A DNA stretch of 64,000 nucleotides from Rhizobium leguminosarum (GCF_001652265.1 NZ_LWBS01000044.1:62001-126000), one strand, 5' to 3'; numbered from the stretch's first letter, positions 37,738 through 46,914 are shown. Notes: generated from the letters alone by a model not told the origin. A program made the numbers and translations.

Positions 37738-38817
37738 TCAACAGAACACGTGAGCGGCACCGGGATCGAAATTCAGATGGACTATATCGCCACGGCTGAG
37801 CCCCGCGATAGCCTCATGACCAAACGGAAGGCGAACCGCCAGCGCCTCACCCGTCGCCGTCTCGGTCGAGACGTGAATATTGTTGCCGAGGAAGGTAATG
37901 TCGCTGACGGTTGCGGCAAGACCCGCTCCCGCCACCTGGTTTCGCGACAACCGAATGCGCTCAGGCCTCAGCATCAGGGCTGCCCTCGTCCCGGAGGTTC
38001 CTTTTCCATGCACCGGAATATGATTGAAGACGCTCTCGCCGCCAAGCGAAATGGTGGCCTGCCCATCGGAGGATGACAGCAGGTCGCATGAAATGAAGTC
38101 GCTGTCGCCGATGAATTCGGCAACGAAGCGGGTCCGTGGATTGGCGTAAAGTTCCGGCCCCGTGCCGATCTGATCGATGACGCCCTTGGAAAAGACGGCG
38201 ATCCGGTCGGAAAGCCGCAACGCCTCCTCCTGGTCATGCGTGACATAGAGGATCGTCACTTCGGTCTGCTGATGGATCCGGCGTATCTCATGCTGGATTT
38301 CCTCGCGCAGCTTCTTGTCGAGCGCCGACAGCGGCTCGTCCATCAGAAGCACCGGCGGATCATAGGCAAGGGCTCTGGCAAGGGCGACTCGCTGCTGCTG
38401 GCCGCCGGACATCTGCGCAGGCTTGCGATCCTCGAAGCCTTCGAGCCGGACGAGGCGCAGCATCTCCTTCACCTTGCTGTCGACCTCGGCCTTGGACTTG
38501 CGCCGGACCTTCAGCGGGAAAGCGATATTTTCGCCCACCGTCAGATGCGGAAACAGGGTGTAGCGCTGGAACACCATGCCGATGTTGCGCTTGTGCGACG
38601 GCGTGGCGAGCAGGGTCTTGCCCTCCAGCGTGATGTCGCCTTTCGTCGGAGTTTCAAACCCGGCCAGGATATAGAGGGTCGTGCTTTTCCCGGATCCGGA
38701 CGGTCCGAGAAAGGTCAAGAACTCCCCGCGCCGGACGTCGAGATTGACATCGTGGACGGCGACGACAGGGCCGTATTCCTTGCGTATTCCCCGGATCTGA
38801 AGGAATGGTTCTCTCAT
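37738..38817 (-). CDS. ABC importer ATP-binding protein (PotA-like)
   Basis: A 359-residue ATPase: [53 protein letters not shown] and LLMDEPLSALDKKLRE, then YVTHDQEEALRLSD and a TOBE domain. The Q-loop has RYTLFP, as in PotA relatives. It overlaps the permease gene by four bases and powers the importer of the candidate trigonelline operon. Confidence 0.9.
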   Translation of the reverse strand: MREPFLQIRGIRKEYGPVVAVHDVNLDVRRGEFLTFLGPSGSGKSTTLYILAGFETPTKGDITLEGKTLLATPSHKRNIGMVFQRYTLFPHLTVGENIAFPLKVRRKSKAEVDSKVKEMLRLVRLEGFEDRKPAQMSGGQQQRVALARALAYDPPVLLMDEPLSALDKKLREEIQHEIRRIHQQTEVTILYVTHDQEEALRLSDRIAVFSKGVIDQIGTGPELYANPRTRFVAEFIGDSDFISCDLLSSSDGQATISLGGESVFNHIPVHGKGTSGTRAALMLRPERIRLSRNQVAGAGLAATVSDITFLGNNIHVSTETATGEALAVRLPFGHEAIAGLSRGDIVHLNFDPGAAHVFC

Positions 38818-39614
38818 TGTTTCAGTACCTTACGCACGACGGCAACCAGCGCCATCAAGAGGATCGTCAAAAGGATGAGAAGGGTCGACGCCGCAGCGAC
38901 AACGGGCGTCAGATCTTGCCGCAGCGTCGCCCATACCTTCACCGGCAGCGTCTGCAGGGTCGGGCTGGACATGAAGATCGCCACCACCACCTCGTCCCAG
39001 GATGTCAGGAACGAGAAGACGGCCGCCGAAAACAGCCCATGGCTGATCGCCGGCAGGGTGACCCTGATCTTTGCTTCCAGAGGCGAGGCACCGCACAGAA
39101 CGGCCGCATCCTCGATCGACTTGTCGAAGCCCTCCAGCGCACTTGAGATGGAGAGGATCGAGAAGGGCAGCGCGAGAACGAGGTGCGAAATGACGAAGCC
39201 TACCAACGTGCCGCCAAGACCGATCCTCAGGAAGAAGGCATAAAGGGCGACCGCAAGGACCACGACGGGGAGGATCATCGGCGTCAGGAACAGCGCTTTC
39301 AGCGCATCGCGGAACAGGAACGAACCGCGCACCAGCCCGAAGGAGGTCACGAGCCCGAGCAGCACCGACAGGATCGTCACGATGACCGCGATCTTGAAGC
39401 TCGTCCAGGCCGATTCCAGCCAGCGCGGATCGGCAAAGAGGTCGCTGTACCACTGAAGCGTCCAGCCGGGCGGCGGAAAGATCAGCCATTGCGAGGAGCC
39501 GAAGGAGAGCGCCGCGATAAAGACGATCGGCAGCAGCAGAAAGGCCGCAGTCAGAAGCGTGATCGCCAGCAGGATGTATTTCCACCAGCCGATCCGGTCG
39601 AAGTTGAGCAACAT
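38814..39614 (-). CDS. ABC importer permease (PotC-like)
   Basis: A 266-residue permease with six predicted helices, starting MLLNFDRIGWWKYILLAITL. It has WLIFPPPGWTLQWYSDLFAD, a common PotC feature, and an EAA-like loop SIEDAAVLCGASPLEAKIRV. The start at 39614 lies one base after the end of the preceding permease; the frame is open further upstream but overlaps that gene. Confidence 0.88.
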   Translation of the reverse strand: MLLNFDRIGWWKYILLAITLLTAAFLLLPIVFIAALSFGSSQWLIFPPPGWTLQWYSDLFADPRWLESAWTSFKIAVIVTILSVLLGLVTSFGLVRGSFLFRDALKALFLTPMILPVVVLAVALYAFFLRIGLGGTLVGFVISHLVLALPFSILSISSALEGFDKSIEDAAVLCGASPLEAKIRVTLPAISHGLFSAAVFSFLTSWDEVVVAIFMSSPTLQTLPVKVWATLRQDLTPVVAAASTLLILLTILLMALVAVVRKVLKQ

Positions 39615-39615
39615 G

Positions 39616-40488
39616 TCAACGCCCTCCCGGGTTCTGGTTGCCGAGGAAGCGCAGCTGCACGGCATAAAGCAACAGGGTCACCACGAGGAGAACCAGCGCT
39701 GCGGCACCTCCCATCCCCCAGTTGACCAGCGACTGCACGAATTGAGCGATCAGCTCTGCGAGCATCATGTTCGCGGTGCCGCCGAGAAGCGACGGCGTGA
39801 CGAAATAGCCAAGCGACATGACGAAGACCATGAGGGCACCGGCCGCCATGCCCGGCATGGCCAAGGGCAGCAGAACGCGGGTCAGGCACTGCCACCGGTT
39901 GGCGCCGCAAAGTGCTGCTGCCTGCAGGGTCGACGGGTCGATCTTCTTGATCACGCCGTAGAGCGGCAGGATGATGAAGGGTAGCATGATATAGGTCATG
40001 CCGATCGTCACCCCGGTCAGGTTGTTGACCAGTGCTAAAGGCTTGTCGATCAGCCCCATTCCGATCAGCATCTTGTTGATCAGCCCCGTCCGCTGCAAAA
40101 GCACCATCCAGGCATAGGTGCGCGCAAGCAGGTTGGTCCACATCGACAGGAGCAGGATCGCAAAGATCACCGACGTCAGGCGCCCGGGCATGATTGCCAG
40201 CGCCCAGGCAACGGGAAATCCGATCAGCAGCGAAATCACCGTGACGAGACCCGAGACGATGAAGGTATTGGCGAAGATCTTGAGATAGGTCGCGGACCCG
40301 ATCAGCTGCGCATAGTTTCCAAAGCCCGGAACCGGTTCCAGCACGCTGCGCAACAAGAGGACCGCTACCGGCGCGATGAAAAAGATCGTCACGAAGGCGA
40401 GAGCCGGAAGGACCCCGCCGAACCCTGTTGCCCTGCGCACTTTTGGCAGGGGCACAATTGCCCCGGAGGCATCGCTGTATGTCGACAT
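39616..40488 (-). CDS. ABC importer permease (PotB-like)
   Basis: A 290-residue permease starting MSTYSDASGAIVPLPKVRRA. Hydrophobic helices begin at about residue 25, and the EAA loop is STLQAAALCGANRWQCLTRV. It pairs with the PotC-like protein next door. A hairpin and 113 bases separate it from the binding-protein gene upstream. Confidence 0.88.
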   Translation of the reverse strand: MSTYSDASGAIVPLPKVRRATGFGGVLPALAFVTIFFIAPVAVLLLRSVLEPVPGFGNYAQLIGSATYLKIFANTFIVSGLVTVISLLIGFPVAWALAIMPGRLTSVIFAILLLSMWTNLLARTYAWMVLLQRTGLINKMLIGMGLIDKPLALVNNLTGVTIGMTYIMLPFIILPLYGVIKKIDPSTLQAAALCGANRWQCLTRVLLPLAMPGMAAGALMVFVMSLGYFVTPSLLGGTANMMLAELIAQFVQSLVNWGMGGAAALVLLVVTLLLYAVQLRFLGNQNPGGR

Positions 40489-40557
40489 GACAGTCCTTCC
40501 CACCCGTCAATTTCCGCAGGCGCCGAGGTCCAACAAACGGGCACCGACGCTGCGGGA

Positions 40558-40581
40558 GGCACGGCGAACATTCGCCGTGCC
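40558..40581. other. stem-loop after the binding-protein gene
   Basis: GGCACGGCGAA and TTCGCCGTGCC are exact inverted copies with two bases between. There is no T-run. The position mirrors the hairpins at 17589, 24977, 33704 and 50798. Confidence 0.6.
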
Positions 40582-40601
40582 CGTTCATCTCAAGTTTCAG
40601 G

Positions 40602-41612
40602 CTATTTCGCCTGCCAGGCGTACCACTTCTCGCCGATGGCATCGCGATTATCAGCCCAGTAGGTCATGTCGGCATTCACCTGGCTGGCCGTCTGCTGATC
40701 CGGCAGGGTCTTGGCCGTCTCCGGATCCATCAGCTTGGCCGAGTCAACGTTGATTGGTGCATATCCGGTGGCTTTTGCAAGAGCGGCCTGTGGTTCGGCC
40801 GCGGTTGCCATTGCAATGAACTTCATTGCGGCTTCCGCGTTCGGCGAACCCTTCGGCACGACGAGCGAATCCGCAGCGGTGATGTTCTGTTCCCATGAGG
40901 TCTCGGTCTTGATACCGCTCGCCGCAAGCGCGGTCATGCGGCCGTTCCAGATGCTGCCGAAGGGAGCCTCGGCGGATGCGAGAAGCTGCTGCGACTGTGC
41001 GCCGCCCGACCACCAGACGATATCCGATTTGATCGTATCGAGCTTCTTGAAGGCGCGGTCGAGATCAAGCGGATAGAGCTTGTCGGCAGCCACGCCGTCG
41101 GCAAGCAGCGCCGCTTCGATCACGCCGGGAGCCGACCACTTGTAGAATGTGCGCTTTCCCGGAAACTTAGTCGTGTCGAACAGGTCCGCCCAGGTCTTCG
41201 GGCAGGCGCTGACGGCATCGGCATTGCAGCCGATCACGAAGGAGTAATAGAAACTGCCGACCGAATAGTCGGTCACGAAGCGCGGATCGAGCTTGGATTT
41301 GTCGATGACGGAGAAATCGAGCTTCTCGAGCTGGCCATTCTTGCCGGCCTGGGCGGCATAGTCGCCTTCGACGTCGACAACGTCCCAGGTAACCTGGCCA
41401 GCCTCGACCATCGCCTTGAGCTTGCCGTAGTCCGTCGGCCCGTCCTGTACGACGGTAATGCCGGTCTTCTCCGTGAACGGGCTTGCCCATGCAGCCTTCT
41501 GCGCGTCCTGGGTCGTTCCTCCCCAGCTTGAGAAGACCATGTTGTCGGCGTGTGCCGGTACGGACACAGCCACGAATGCGGCAACTGCCGCGAAAGCAAA
41601 TGTTGTTTTCAT
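40602..41612 (-). CDS. amine-type solute-binding protein (PotD-like)
   Basis: A 336-residue periplasmic binding protein. Signal peptide TTFAFAAVAAFVAVSVPAHA, mature chain DNMVFSSWGGTTQDAQKAAW. The family pattern WDVVDVEGDYAAQAGKNGQL and VWWSGGAQSQQLLASAEAPF is the same as in the protein at 32647, so the two importers are related. It may bind a cationic compound; a quaternary pyridinium such as trigonelline would suit the downstream genes. The gene heads the importer part of the operon, 48 bases after the NIPSNAP gene. Confidence 0.88.
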   Translation of the reverse strand: MKTTFAFAAVAAFVAVSVPAHADNMVFSSWGGTTQDAQKAAWASPFTEKTGITVVQDGPTDYGKLKAMVEAGQVTWDVVDVEGDYAAQAGKNGQLEKLDFSVIDKSKLDPRFVTDYSVGSFYYSFVIGCNADAVSACPKTWADLFDTTKFPGKRTFYKWSAPGVIEAALLADGVAADKLYPLDLDRAFKKLDTIKSDIVWWSGGAQSQQLLASAEAPFGSIWNGRMTALAASGIKTETSWEQNITAADSLVVPKGSPNAEAAMKFIAMATAAEPQAALAKATGYAPINVDSAKLMDPETAKTLPDQQTASQVNADMTYWADNRDAIGEKWYAWQAK

Positions 41613-41660
41613 GTTCCCTTATCCTTGTTCTGGTTTGTCCTACGGGTATGCCTTATGCCG

Positions 41661-41984
41661 TCAGTGCGCCTCGCTCCTGGGAGAAAAGTTAGCTGGCTTC
41701 ATAACCTTGTTTTCCGCTACTTCGATCAGATCGCGAATCTTGGGCAGGAAGGCCTGCCACCGGGGATCGGCCAGAAGTCTCTGGCGCCTCGCCTCTCGGT
41801 CGTCCAGGCTCGCAAAGGCCCAGATGTGAACGATCTCGTTGATCGTCCCGATCTCCGAGAAAAAATAGCCGACGAGCGTGCCGAGATGGCTCTTCTGGAT
41901 CTCGATCCCCTCTTCCTCGACGACCTTGAGATATTGCGGGATGGTGCCGTTCTTCAGCCGATAGGTGCGGATTTCGTAAAACAT
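41661..41984 (-). CDS. NIPSNAP-family protein
   Basis: A 107-residue ferredoxin-like-fold protein starting MFYEIRTYRLKNGTIPQYLK, with GYFFSEIGTINEIVHIWAFA and DREARRQRLLADPRWQAFLP, the NIPSNAP pattern. Such small proteins accompany many catabolic operons, but their role is unknown. Five bases separate it from the aldehyde dehydrogenase upstream. It may act on a reactive intermediate; this is a guess. Confidence 0.8.
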   Translation of the reverse strand: MFYEIRTYRLKNGTIPQYLKVVEEEGIEIQKSHLGTLVGYFFSEIGTINEIVHIWAFASLDDREARRQRLLADPRWQAFLPKIRDLIEVAENKVMKPANFSPRSEAH

Positions 41985-41989
41985 CGGCG

Positions 41990-43453
41990 CTACCTCATCA
42001 CGAAGGGATCGGGGATCGGATCGTCCGATGTCCTGAGCCAGATCGTCTTGGTACGGGTATAGTCGAGCGCCGCGGCCATGCCGCCTTCCCTGCCATGGCC
42101 CGACAGGCCGAAACCGCCGAACGGCGCGATCGGCGAGACCACGCGGTAGGTGTTGACCCAGACGATCCCGGCGCGGAGCCCCTTCATCAGCCGGTGCGCC
42201 CGGGTCAGGTTCTGGGTGAAGACGCCGGAAGCCAGGCCATAACGGGTATCGTTGGCAAGCCGCAGCGCCTCGGCCTCCGTCTCGAACGACACGACGGACA
42301 AGACCGGCCCGAAGAATTCCTCGATCAGCGACGGCGAGGCGACATCGTCGCAGTCGAGAATCGTCGGCGGGAAATAATAGCCTTCGCCGTCGATCTTGCT
42401 GCCACCCGTGACGAGACGGGCGCCGCTTTCGATCGACTTGGCGACGAGGGCGCCGATATTGTCCTGCTGGCGCTTGGTGGCAAGCGGGCCGACTTCGGTC
42501 GCCATATCGAGCGGCGCACCGATCCGGATCGCCTCCGCCTTATCCCGTAGCAGGGCGACGAATTTATCCTTGACGCTGCGTTCGACGATCAGCCGTGACC
42601 CGGCAACACAGCTCTGCCCTGTCGCGGCGAAGATGCCCGCGACCTGGGCGTTGGCCGCGCTCTCGAGGTCTGCATCGGCAAAGACGATGAACGGCGACTT
42701 GCCGCCAAGTTCAAGCGAGGTGGAGGCGAGGTTTTCGGCCGAGTTGCGTACGACGTGCCGGGCGGTTTCAGGGCCGCCGGTGAAGGCGACATGCGCGACC
42801 TTCGGGTGCCGGCCGAGGGCGGCGCCGCAGGAGGCGCCAAAACCGGTGATGATGTTGACGACGCCGGCGGGAAAGCCTGCCTCGTGCACGAGCCGTGCAA
42901 ATTCGAGAAGCGGCGCCGGCCCGTCTTCAGAGGCCTTGACCACCATCGTGCAGCCGGCCGCGAGCGCCGGGCCGATCTTCACCGCGGACAGGAAGAGCTG
43001 GCTGTTCCACGGCACGACCATCGCAACGACGCCGATCGGCTCGCGGCGAAGCCAGACATCCATGTCGGGCTTGTCGATCGGCAGGTAGGCGCCTTCGATC
43101 TTGTCGGCGATGCCGGCATAGTAGCGATAGTATTCGGCGACATAAGCGATCTGCGCCGATGTTTCGCGGATGATCTTGCCGGTGTCGCGCGTCTCCAGTT
43201 CAGCCAGCACCTGCGCGTTGGCAGCAACCAGGTCGGCCAGCTTGTAAAGCAGCTTGCCGCGTTGGGTGGCCGTCATTTTCGGCCAGGCGCCGTCGTAAAG
43301 CGCCCTGTCGGCCGCGTTGACAGCCCGATCGACATCGCCCTCGCGCGCTTCGGGCATCTCAGCCCAGACCGCGCCGGAGGCGGGATCAATGCTCGGATAG
43401 CTGGCCTCGCCATCTGAGAATTCGCCGTCGATATAGTGCTGGAAACGCCGCAT
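41990..43453 (-). CDS. aldehyde dehydrogenase, candidate TgnC counterpart
   Basis: A 487-residue NAD-type aldehyde dehydrogenase. GVVAMVVPWNSQLFLSAVKI, VAFTGGPETARHVV, SLELGGKSPFIVFADADLES and FAATGQSCVAGSRLIVERS are the cofactor and active-site regions, with the catalytic cysteine in the last. It is distinct from the GabD-type enzyme at the end of the operon. In the trigonelline pathway, TgnC oxidises the hydroxybutyrolactone (aldehyde equivalent) formed after ring opening. The gene order, next to the luciferase-like monooxygenase, fits that role but cannot prove it. Confidence 0.85.
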   Translation of the reverse strand: MRRFQHYIDGEFSDGEASYPSIDPASGAVWAEMPEAREGDVDRAVNAADRALYDGAWPKMTATQRGKLLYKLADLVAANAQVLAELETRDTGKIIRETSAQIAYVAEYYRYYAGIADKIEGAYLPIDKPDMDVWLRREPIGVVAMVVPWNSQLFLSAVKIGPALAAGCTMVVKASEDGPAPLLEFARLVHEAGFPAGVVNIITGFGASCGAALGRHPKVAHVAFTGGPETARHVVRNSAENLASTSLELGGKSPFIVFADADLESAANAQVAGIFAATGQSCVAGSRLIVERSVKDKFVALLRDKAEAIRIGAPLDMATEVGPLATKRQQDNIGALVAKSIESGARLVTGGSKIDGEGYYFPPTILDCDDVASPSLIEEFFGPVLSVVSFETEAEALRLANDTRYGLASGVFTQNLTRAHRLMKGLRAGIVWVNTYRVVSPIAPFGGFGLSGHGREGGMAAALDYTRTKTIWLRTSDDPIPDPFVMR

Positions 43454-43457
43454 GGTC

Positions 43458-44498
43458 TCACTCCTGAAATGCTGGCATGACCTCGGTGATGAAGCGCCCG
43501 AGCGACGCCTTCTTGCGCTCGAAGCTCATGCCGGTGTCGATCCAGAAAGAATATTCGTCATAGCCCAGCGCTTCATACGCCTTGAGCCGGGCGATGACGG
43601 TCTCAGCGTCGCCAACGACATTGTTGGTGCGCATGACCTGGTCCGACAGCATCGCGTTTGCTCTGACCTGTTCGTCCGGGATCCGTTCGATCAGACCCTG
43701 GGTAACCGGCTTCTCATTCTTGAACCAGGCGAAGAAATAATTGTAGTAGACGCTGAGTTCATGGGCGGCCTGGGCGACATCGTCCTCTGACGAGCCGACA
43801 TAGGTATGGCGCAGCAGCATGATCTTGGGGCGCTCGATATCGGGATTCTTGGCGCAGGCATCGTTGAAGCGCTCCATCAACGACTGAACCTCGTCGTCGC
43901 CCTGCCAGAGCGGCGTCACCTGAACGTTGCAGCCGTTGGCGACGGCAAATTCGTGCGAGTTCGGATCGCGCGCCGCCACCCATATGGGCGGGTTCGGCTG
44001 CTGCAGCGGTTTCGGCGCCGACGTGGTCGACGGAAACTTGAAGAATTCGCCGTCATGCGCGTAATCGCCGGCCCATATCCCCTTGACCGCCGGGATGAGC
44101 TCACGCATGCGCTGGCCAGCACCCCAGGCATCGAGACCGGGCAGCAGACGCTCGTATTCGAAGGAATAGGCCCCGCGCGCGATACCGATATCGAGCCTCC
44201 CATCGCAGATGATGTCGGCCATGGCGGCCTCGCCGGCAAGCTTGATCGGATGCCAGAAGGGGGCAATCACCGTTCCAGTTCCAAGCCGCGCCCGCGATGT
44301 GCGGCGCGCCAGATCGGCAATGGTCACGAACGGATTGGGCGCAATGGTGAAATCCATGCCATGGTGCTCGCCCGTCCAGATCGCGTGCATGCCGCCCTTG
44401 TCGGCGATCTCGCAGAGCGCGACGAATTCCTCGTAGAGGCTCTTATGGCTTTGGCTGGCGTCGAGCCGTTCCATATGGACGAAGAGGGAGAACTTCAT
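43458..44498 (-). CDS. luciferase-like monooxygenase, candidate TgnA counterpart
   Basis: A 346-residue flavin-dependent TIM-barrel monooxygenase: MKFSLFVHMERL, HAIWTGEHHGMDF, LGTGTVIAPFWHPIKLAGEA and GRLDIGIARGAYSFEYERLL. RPKIMLLRHTYVG and VVGDAETVIARLKAYEALGY follow at the C-terminus. These proteins use reduced FMN from a partner reductase to add oxygen. The partner (a flavin reductase) overlaps the gene upstream by four bases, so this is a two-component monooxygenase. With the neighbouring hydrolase and two aldehyde dehydrogenases, TgnA (trigonelline ring cleavage) is the closest match I know. An alkane or pyrimidine RutA-like role is less likely because the Rut genes differ. Confidence 0.83.
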   Translation of the reverse strand: MKFSLFVHMERLDASQSHKSLYEEFVALCEIADKGGMHAIWTGEHHGMDFTIAPNPFVTIADLARRTSRARLGTGTVIAPFWHPIKLAGEAAMADIICDGRLDIGIARGAYSFEYERLLPGLDAWGAGQRMRELIPAVKGIWAGDYAHDGEFFKFPSTTSAPKPLQQPNPPIWVAARDPNSHEFAVANGCNVQVTPLWQGDDEVQSLMERFNDACAKNPDIERPKIMLLRHTYVGSSEDDVAQAAHELSVYYNYFFAWFKNEKPVTQGLIERIPDEQVRANAMLSDQVMRTNNVVGDAETVIARLKAYEALGYDEYSFWIDTGMSFERKKASLGRFITEVMPAFQE

Positions 44499-45430
44499 GC
44501 TTTTGCGTCCTTGGCTGGAATTGGGTGAACAGTGCCGCCGGTCTCGTCGCCGAAATAGACGCCGAAATTGCCGATCGAGCTTTCCATCGCGAAACGGTTG
44601 ACGATATCGGCAGTCGAACTGGTCTTGAACTTTGCCGCAACCAATGCGTCAGGCTTCAGGAACCTGCCGCCGGCAGGCTCGCCCTCTCCGGCAACGGCGT
44701 GATAGACGATGTGCTGCTTGCCGTCGCTCTTGCCCTCATAAACCGAATAGAGAAAGCCGATGCTGACTTTCAACCCGGTGAGCGTTTCCAGGTATTTTTG
44801 CAGCGTCTCGGTCGGGTTGCCGTCATGGGCGTCGACGCTCGGCAGGGAGAGCACATCCTCGCCGAGCAGCAGAACTTCCCCGCGGCGTTCGACAACGGCT
44901 GCAAGTTCCATATTGCCTTCGCTTGCCGCGGACACTGCCTTGCTTGCGAGCGTCGGCGTGAAATAGCCGCCACGCGCATAGCCGAGACCGTTGCGGCCGC
45001 TATTGTCGAAAGCTTCGATGCGTCCCATCAAGATGACGTGGTCGCCAGCCTCGATGACCTCTTCCATGGCACATTCGAACCAGGCCGCAACGTTCGAGAA
45101 TATCGGGCAGCCTGCCGATCCCCTCGCCCATTCGACCGCCGCAAACCTGTCCTCGACCGGGCGAGCAAAAGTGTTCGACACGTCTTTCTGCATTTCCGAA
45201 AGCACGTTGATCGCAAAATGCTGCGCTCCGGTCATGGTGGCGAAATTGCGCGACGTCCTGGCAAGGCAGACGAGGAGAAGCGGTGGATTGAGCGAGACCG
45301 AGGTGAAGGAGTTCGCTGTGAAGCCGATCGGATGTCCTTCCCCGTCGCAGGCGGTGACGACAGTCACCCCGGTCGGAAAAGCCCCGAATGCATCTCGCAG
45401 TGCTCTTGGGTCGACAGTCTGGATTGTCAT
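44495..45430 (-). CDS. flavin reductase with an extra C-terminal domain, candidate TgnB counterpart
   Basis: A 311-residue protein. The first ~165 residues are a flavin reductase-like domain (DAFGAFPTGVTVVTACDGEG, IGFTANSFTSVSLNPPLLLV, FAINVLSEMQ, FECAMEEVIEAGDHVILMGR). The last ~140 residues, from about VVERRGEVLLLGEDVLSLP, look like a Nudix-type fold without the catalytic Nudix box (ETLTGLKVSIGFLYSVYEGK, YHAVAGEGEPAGGRFLKPDA). The combination gives a reductase that supplies FMNH2 to the overlapping luciferase-like partner. The second domain may bind a nucleotide or the substrate. Overlaps on both sides (ATGA) tie it into the operon. Confidence 0.82.
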   Translation of the reverse strand: MTIQTVDPRALRDAFGAFPTGVTVVTACDGEGHPIGFTANSFTSVSLNPPLLLVCLARTSRNFATMTGAQHFAINVLSEMQKDVSNTFARPVEDRFAAVEWARGSAGCPIFSNVAAWFECAMEEVIEAGDHVILMGRIEAFDNSGRNGLGYARGGYFTPTLASKAVSAASEGNMELAAVVERRGEVLLLGEDVLSLPSVDAHDGNPTETLQKYLETLTGLKVSIGFLYSVYEGKSDGKQHIVYHAVAGEGEPAGGRFLKPDALVAAKFKTSSTADIVNRFAMESSIGNFGVYFGDETGGTVHPIPAKDAKA

Positions 45431-46272
45431 CGTTCATCCTCCCCGAACGATAGCCACTCAGCGAGCAGCGAATTGACGATATCAGGTGCGGTCAGGTTCA
45501 CCATATGACGATGCCCTTCGACGATGCGGGCGTAGCCCCGCGGCGCAAGCTCTGCCATTTGCGTCGCCATCAAGGGCGTCGAGTTCGGATCATCGGACCC
45601 CGTCAGAAACAGCGCCGGACCAGCCACGTCTTTCCAGCCGTCAGCATAGGTCTCGTCTCCTCCAGCGAAGGCGGCGTAAGCGACGGCATATCCCTGGGGA
45701 TCGACGAGGTTCAGCCATTTTCGCGTCAATTCACGCGCAGTGACGCTGTCCGCATCTTCACCGAACCAGCGGGCCAGCGGACCTTCCTTGTCGACGCCCG
45801 ATACCGGAATGGCCGCGGCCCGCGAAAGCACGGCAGCCTTTGCTTCGGGGTCACGCCTGTAGACGCCGTTGAGGTAAGCCACGCGGCTGATCCGCTCGCC
45901 AAAGGTCGCGGCCACCCCTCCTGAAACCAGTGCGCCCATCGAGTGCCCGGCAACATTTGCGGTGTCGATTGCCATCTCGTCGAGAAAGCGTCCGAACCAG
46001 GCGACGAACTCCTCGAGCCGACTGCCCGCCGGCAGCATTGCGCTCTCCCCATGTCCCGGCATATCGACAGCGATGACGCGATGGCCTGCAGACAGAAATG
46101 CGATCTGCGGAGCCCAGGCCTCGAGCCGCATGCCGACGCCATGAATGAGAACCAGCGGCTCGCCGCTGCCGGCCTCATGATAGGCCGTTCCGCTTGCCGT
46201 CTTCTTTCGGGGCAAGGCACCGGCGGCGTTTGTTGCTGCAGCGGTGCGTGTCGTCGATCCGGCTGTCAGCAT
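45427..46272 (-). CDS. alpha/beta hydrolase, candidate TgnD counterpart
   Basis: A 281-residue alpha/beta hydrolase. The N-terminal oxyanion segment is LVLIHGVGMRLEAWAPQIAF, the nucleophile is in VAGHSMGALVSGGVAATFGE (GHSMG), and the acidic and histidine residues fall in LFLTGSDDPNSTP and IVEGHRHMVNLTAP. A low-complexity stretch of ~25 residues precedes the fold, so the true start may be inside it. In the trigonelline scheme TgnD cleaves an N-methylformamido-methylene-succinate to succinate semialdehyde, formate, methylamine and CO2. It overlaps the reductase gene by four bases. Confidence 0.83.
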   Translation of the reverse strand: MLTAGSTTRTAAATNAAGALPRKKTASGTAYHEAGSGEPLVLIHGVGMRLEAWAPQIAFLSAGHRVIAVDMPGHGESAMLPAGSRLEEFVAWFGRFLDEMAIDTANVAGHSMGALVSGGVAATFGERISRVAYLNGVYRRDPEAKAAVLSRAAAIPVSGVDKEGPLARWFGEDADSVTARELTRKWLNLVDPQGYAVAYAAFAGGDETYADGWKDVAGPALFLTGSDDPNSTPLMATQMAELAPRGYARIVEGHRHMVNLTAPDIVNSLLAEWLSFGEDER

Positions 46273-46287
46273 CTCAGAGCCGCTCCC

Positions 46288-46890
46288 TCAAACGCCCGCA
46301 GGATTGGCAACGTCCTGCCCCAGGTCTTTCAGATCCTGGTAGCGGTCGCCGATACGGTGATGCGGGCGCCCGCCTATCGAAGCACCGAGGGCAACGACGA
46401 TCTCGTCGGCAGCAGGCGCGTCGGAGATCGACGTCTGGATGGTCAGATAGTGCGAACGGCGGCCCTCATCGTTCTTGTCCATCAGCGGGATCATGATCGG
46501 CGCATTGGCCGGACCGCGTGTGTTGCAGAAGGCGAGATAGGACTTGGCGCCGACGGCCTGGCGATAAAAATTGCCGAAACGCAGCGTGTGGATAAGCGCG
46601 GACCCGTGTTCGATCTCGCCGTCCAGGCCGACGACAGCGGACTTTCCATATCCCTCGACAGCCTCGCCGGACCCGACCGCATCAATGATCATCTTGGTCA
46701 GCAACTCGCCGAGCACTGGAGCGCCTGCGTGAATTTCGGGCTTGAGGTCGTCGACGAAGCCGCGACCGGCCCAGGGATTCTTCACGACCGCGAAGGCGGT
46801 AAACAGCTTCAGCGGAACCGGCGCGGCCTTGCCGCCTTCGATCAGCGTCGTTTCGATCTGCAGTCCCGTCTTGCGAATTTGAATGGCCAT
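46288..46890 (-). CDS. amino acid synthesis family protein (DUF1185)
   Basis: A 200-residue protein starting MAIQIRKTGLQIETTLIEGG, with KNPWAGRGFVDDLKPEIHAG, YGKSAVVGLDGEIEHGSALI and LGASIGGRPHHRIGDRYQDL. These are the marks of the family named amino acid synthesis (PF06684), whose function is not known. It is the first gene of the leftward operon, with an FCD GntR operator 25 bases upstream of its ATG. The start at 46890 is preferred to 46902 because it lies closest to the known family start. Confidence 0.82.
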   Translation of the reverse strand: MAIQIRKTGLQIETTLIEGGKAAPVPLKLFTAFAVVKNPWAGRGFVDDLKPEIHAGAPVLGELLTKMIIDAVGSGEAVEGYGKSAVVGLDGEIEHGSALIHTLRFGNFYRQAVGAKSYLAFCNTRGPANAPIMIPLMDKNDEGRRSHYLTIQTSISDAPAADEIVVALGASIGGRPHHRIGDRYQDLKDLGQDVANPAGV

Positions 46891-46914
46891 CGAGCACCTC
46901 ATTTCTCAATATCG

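Noticed and set aside
36273..46890. Rut pyrimidine-degradation operon
   Set aside because: A luciferase-like monooxygenase, flavin reductase and alpha/beta hydrolase occur in both, but the isochorismatase-like RutB is missing, and two aldehyde dehydrogenases with a semialdehyde endpoint fit the trigonelline pathway better.
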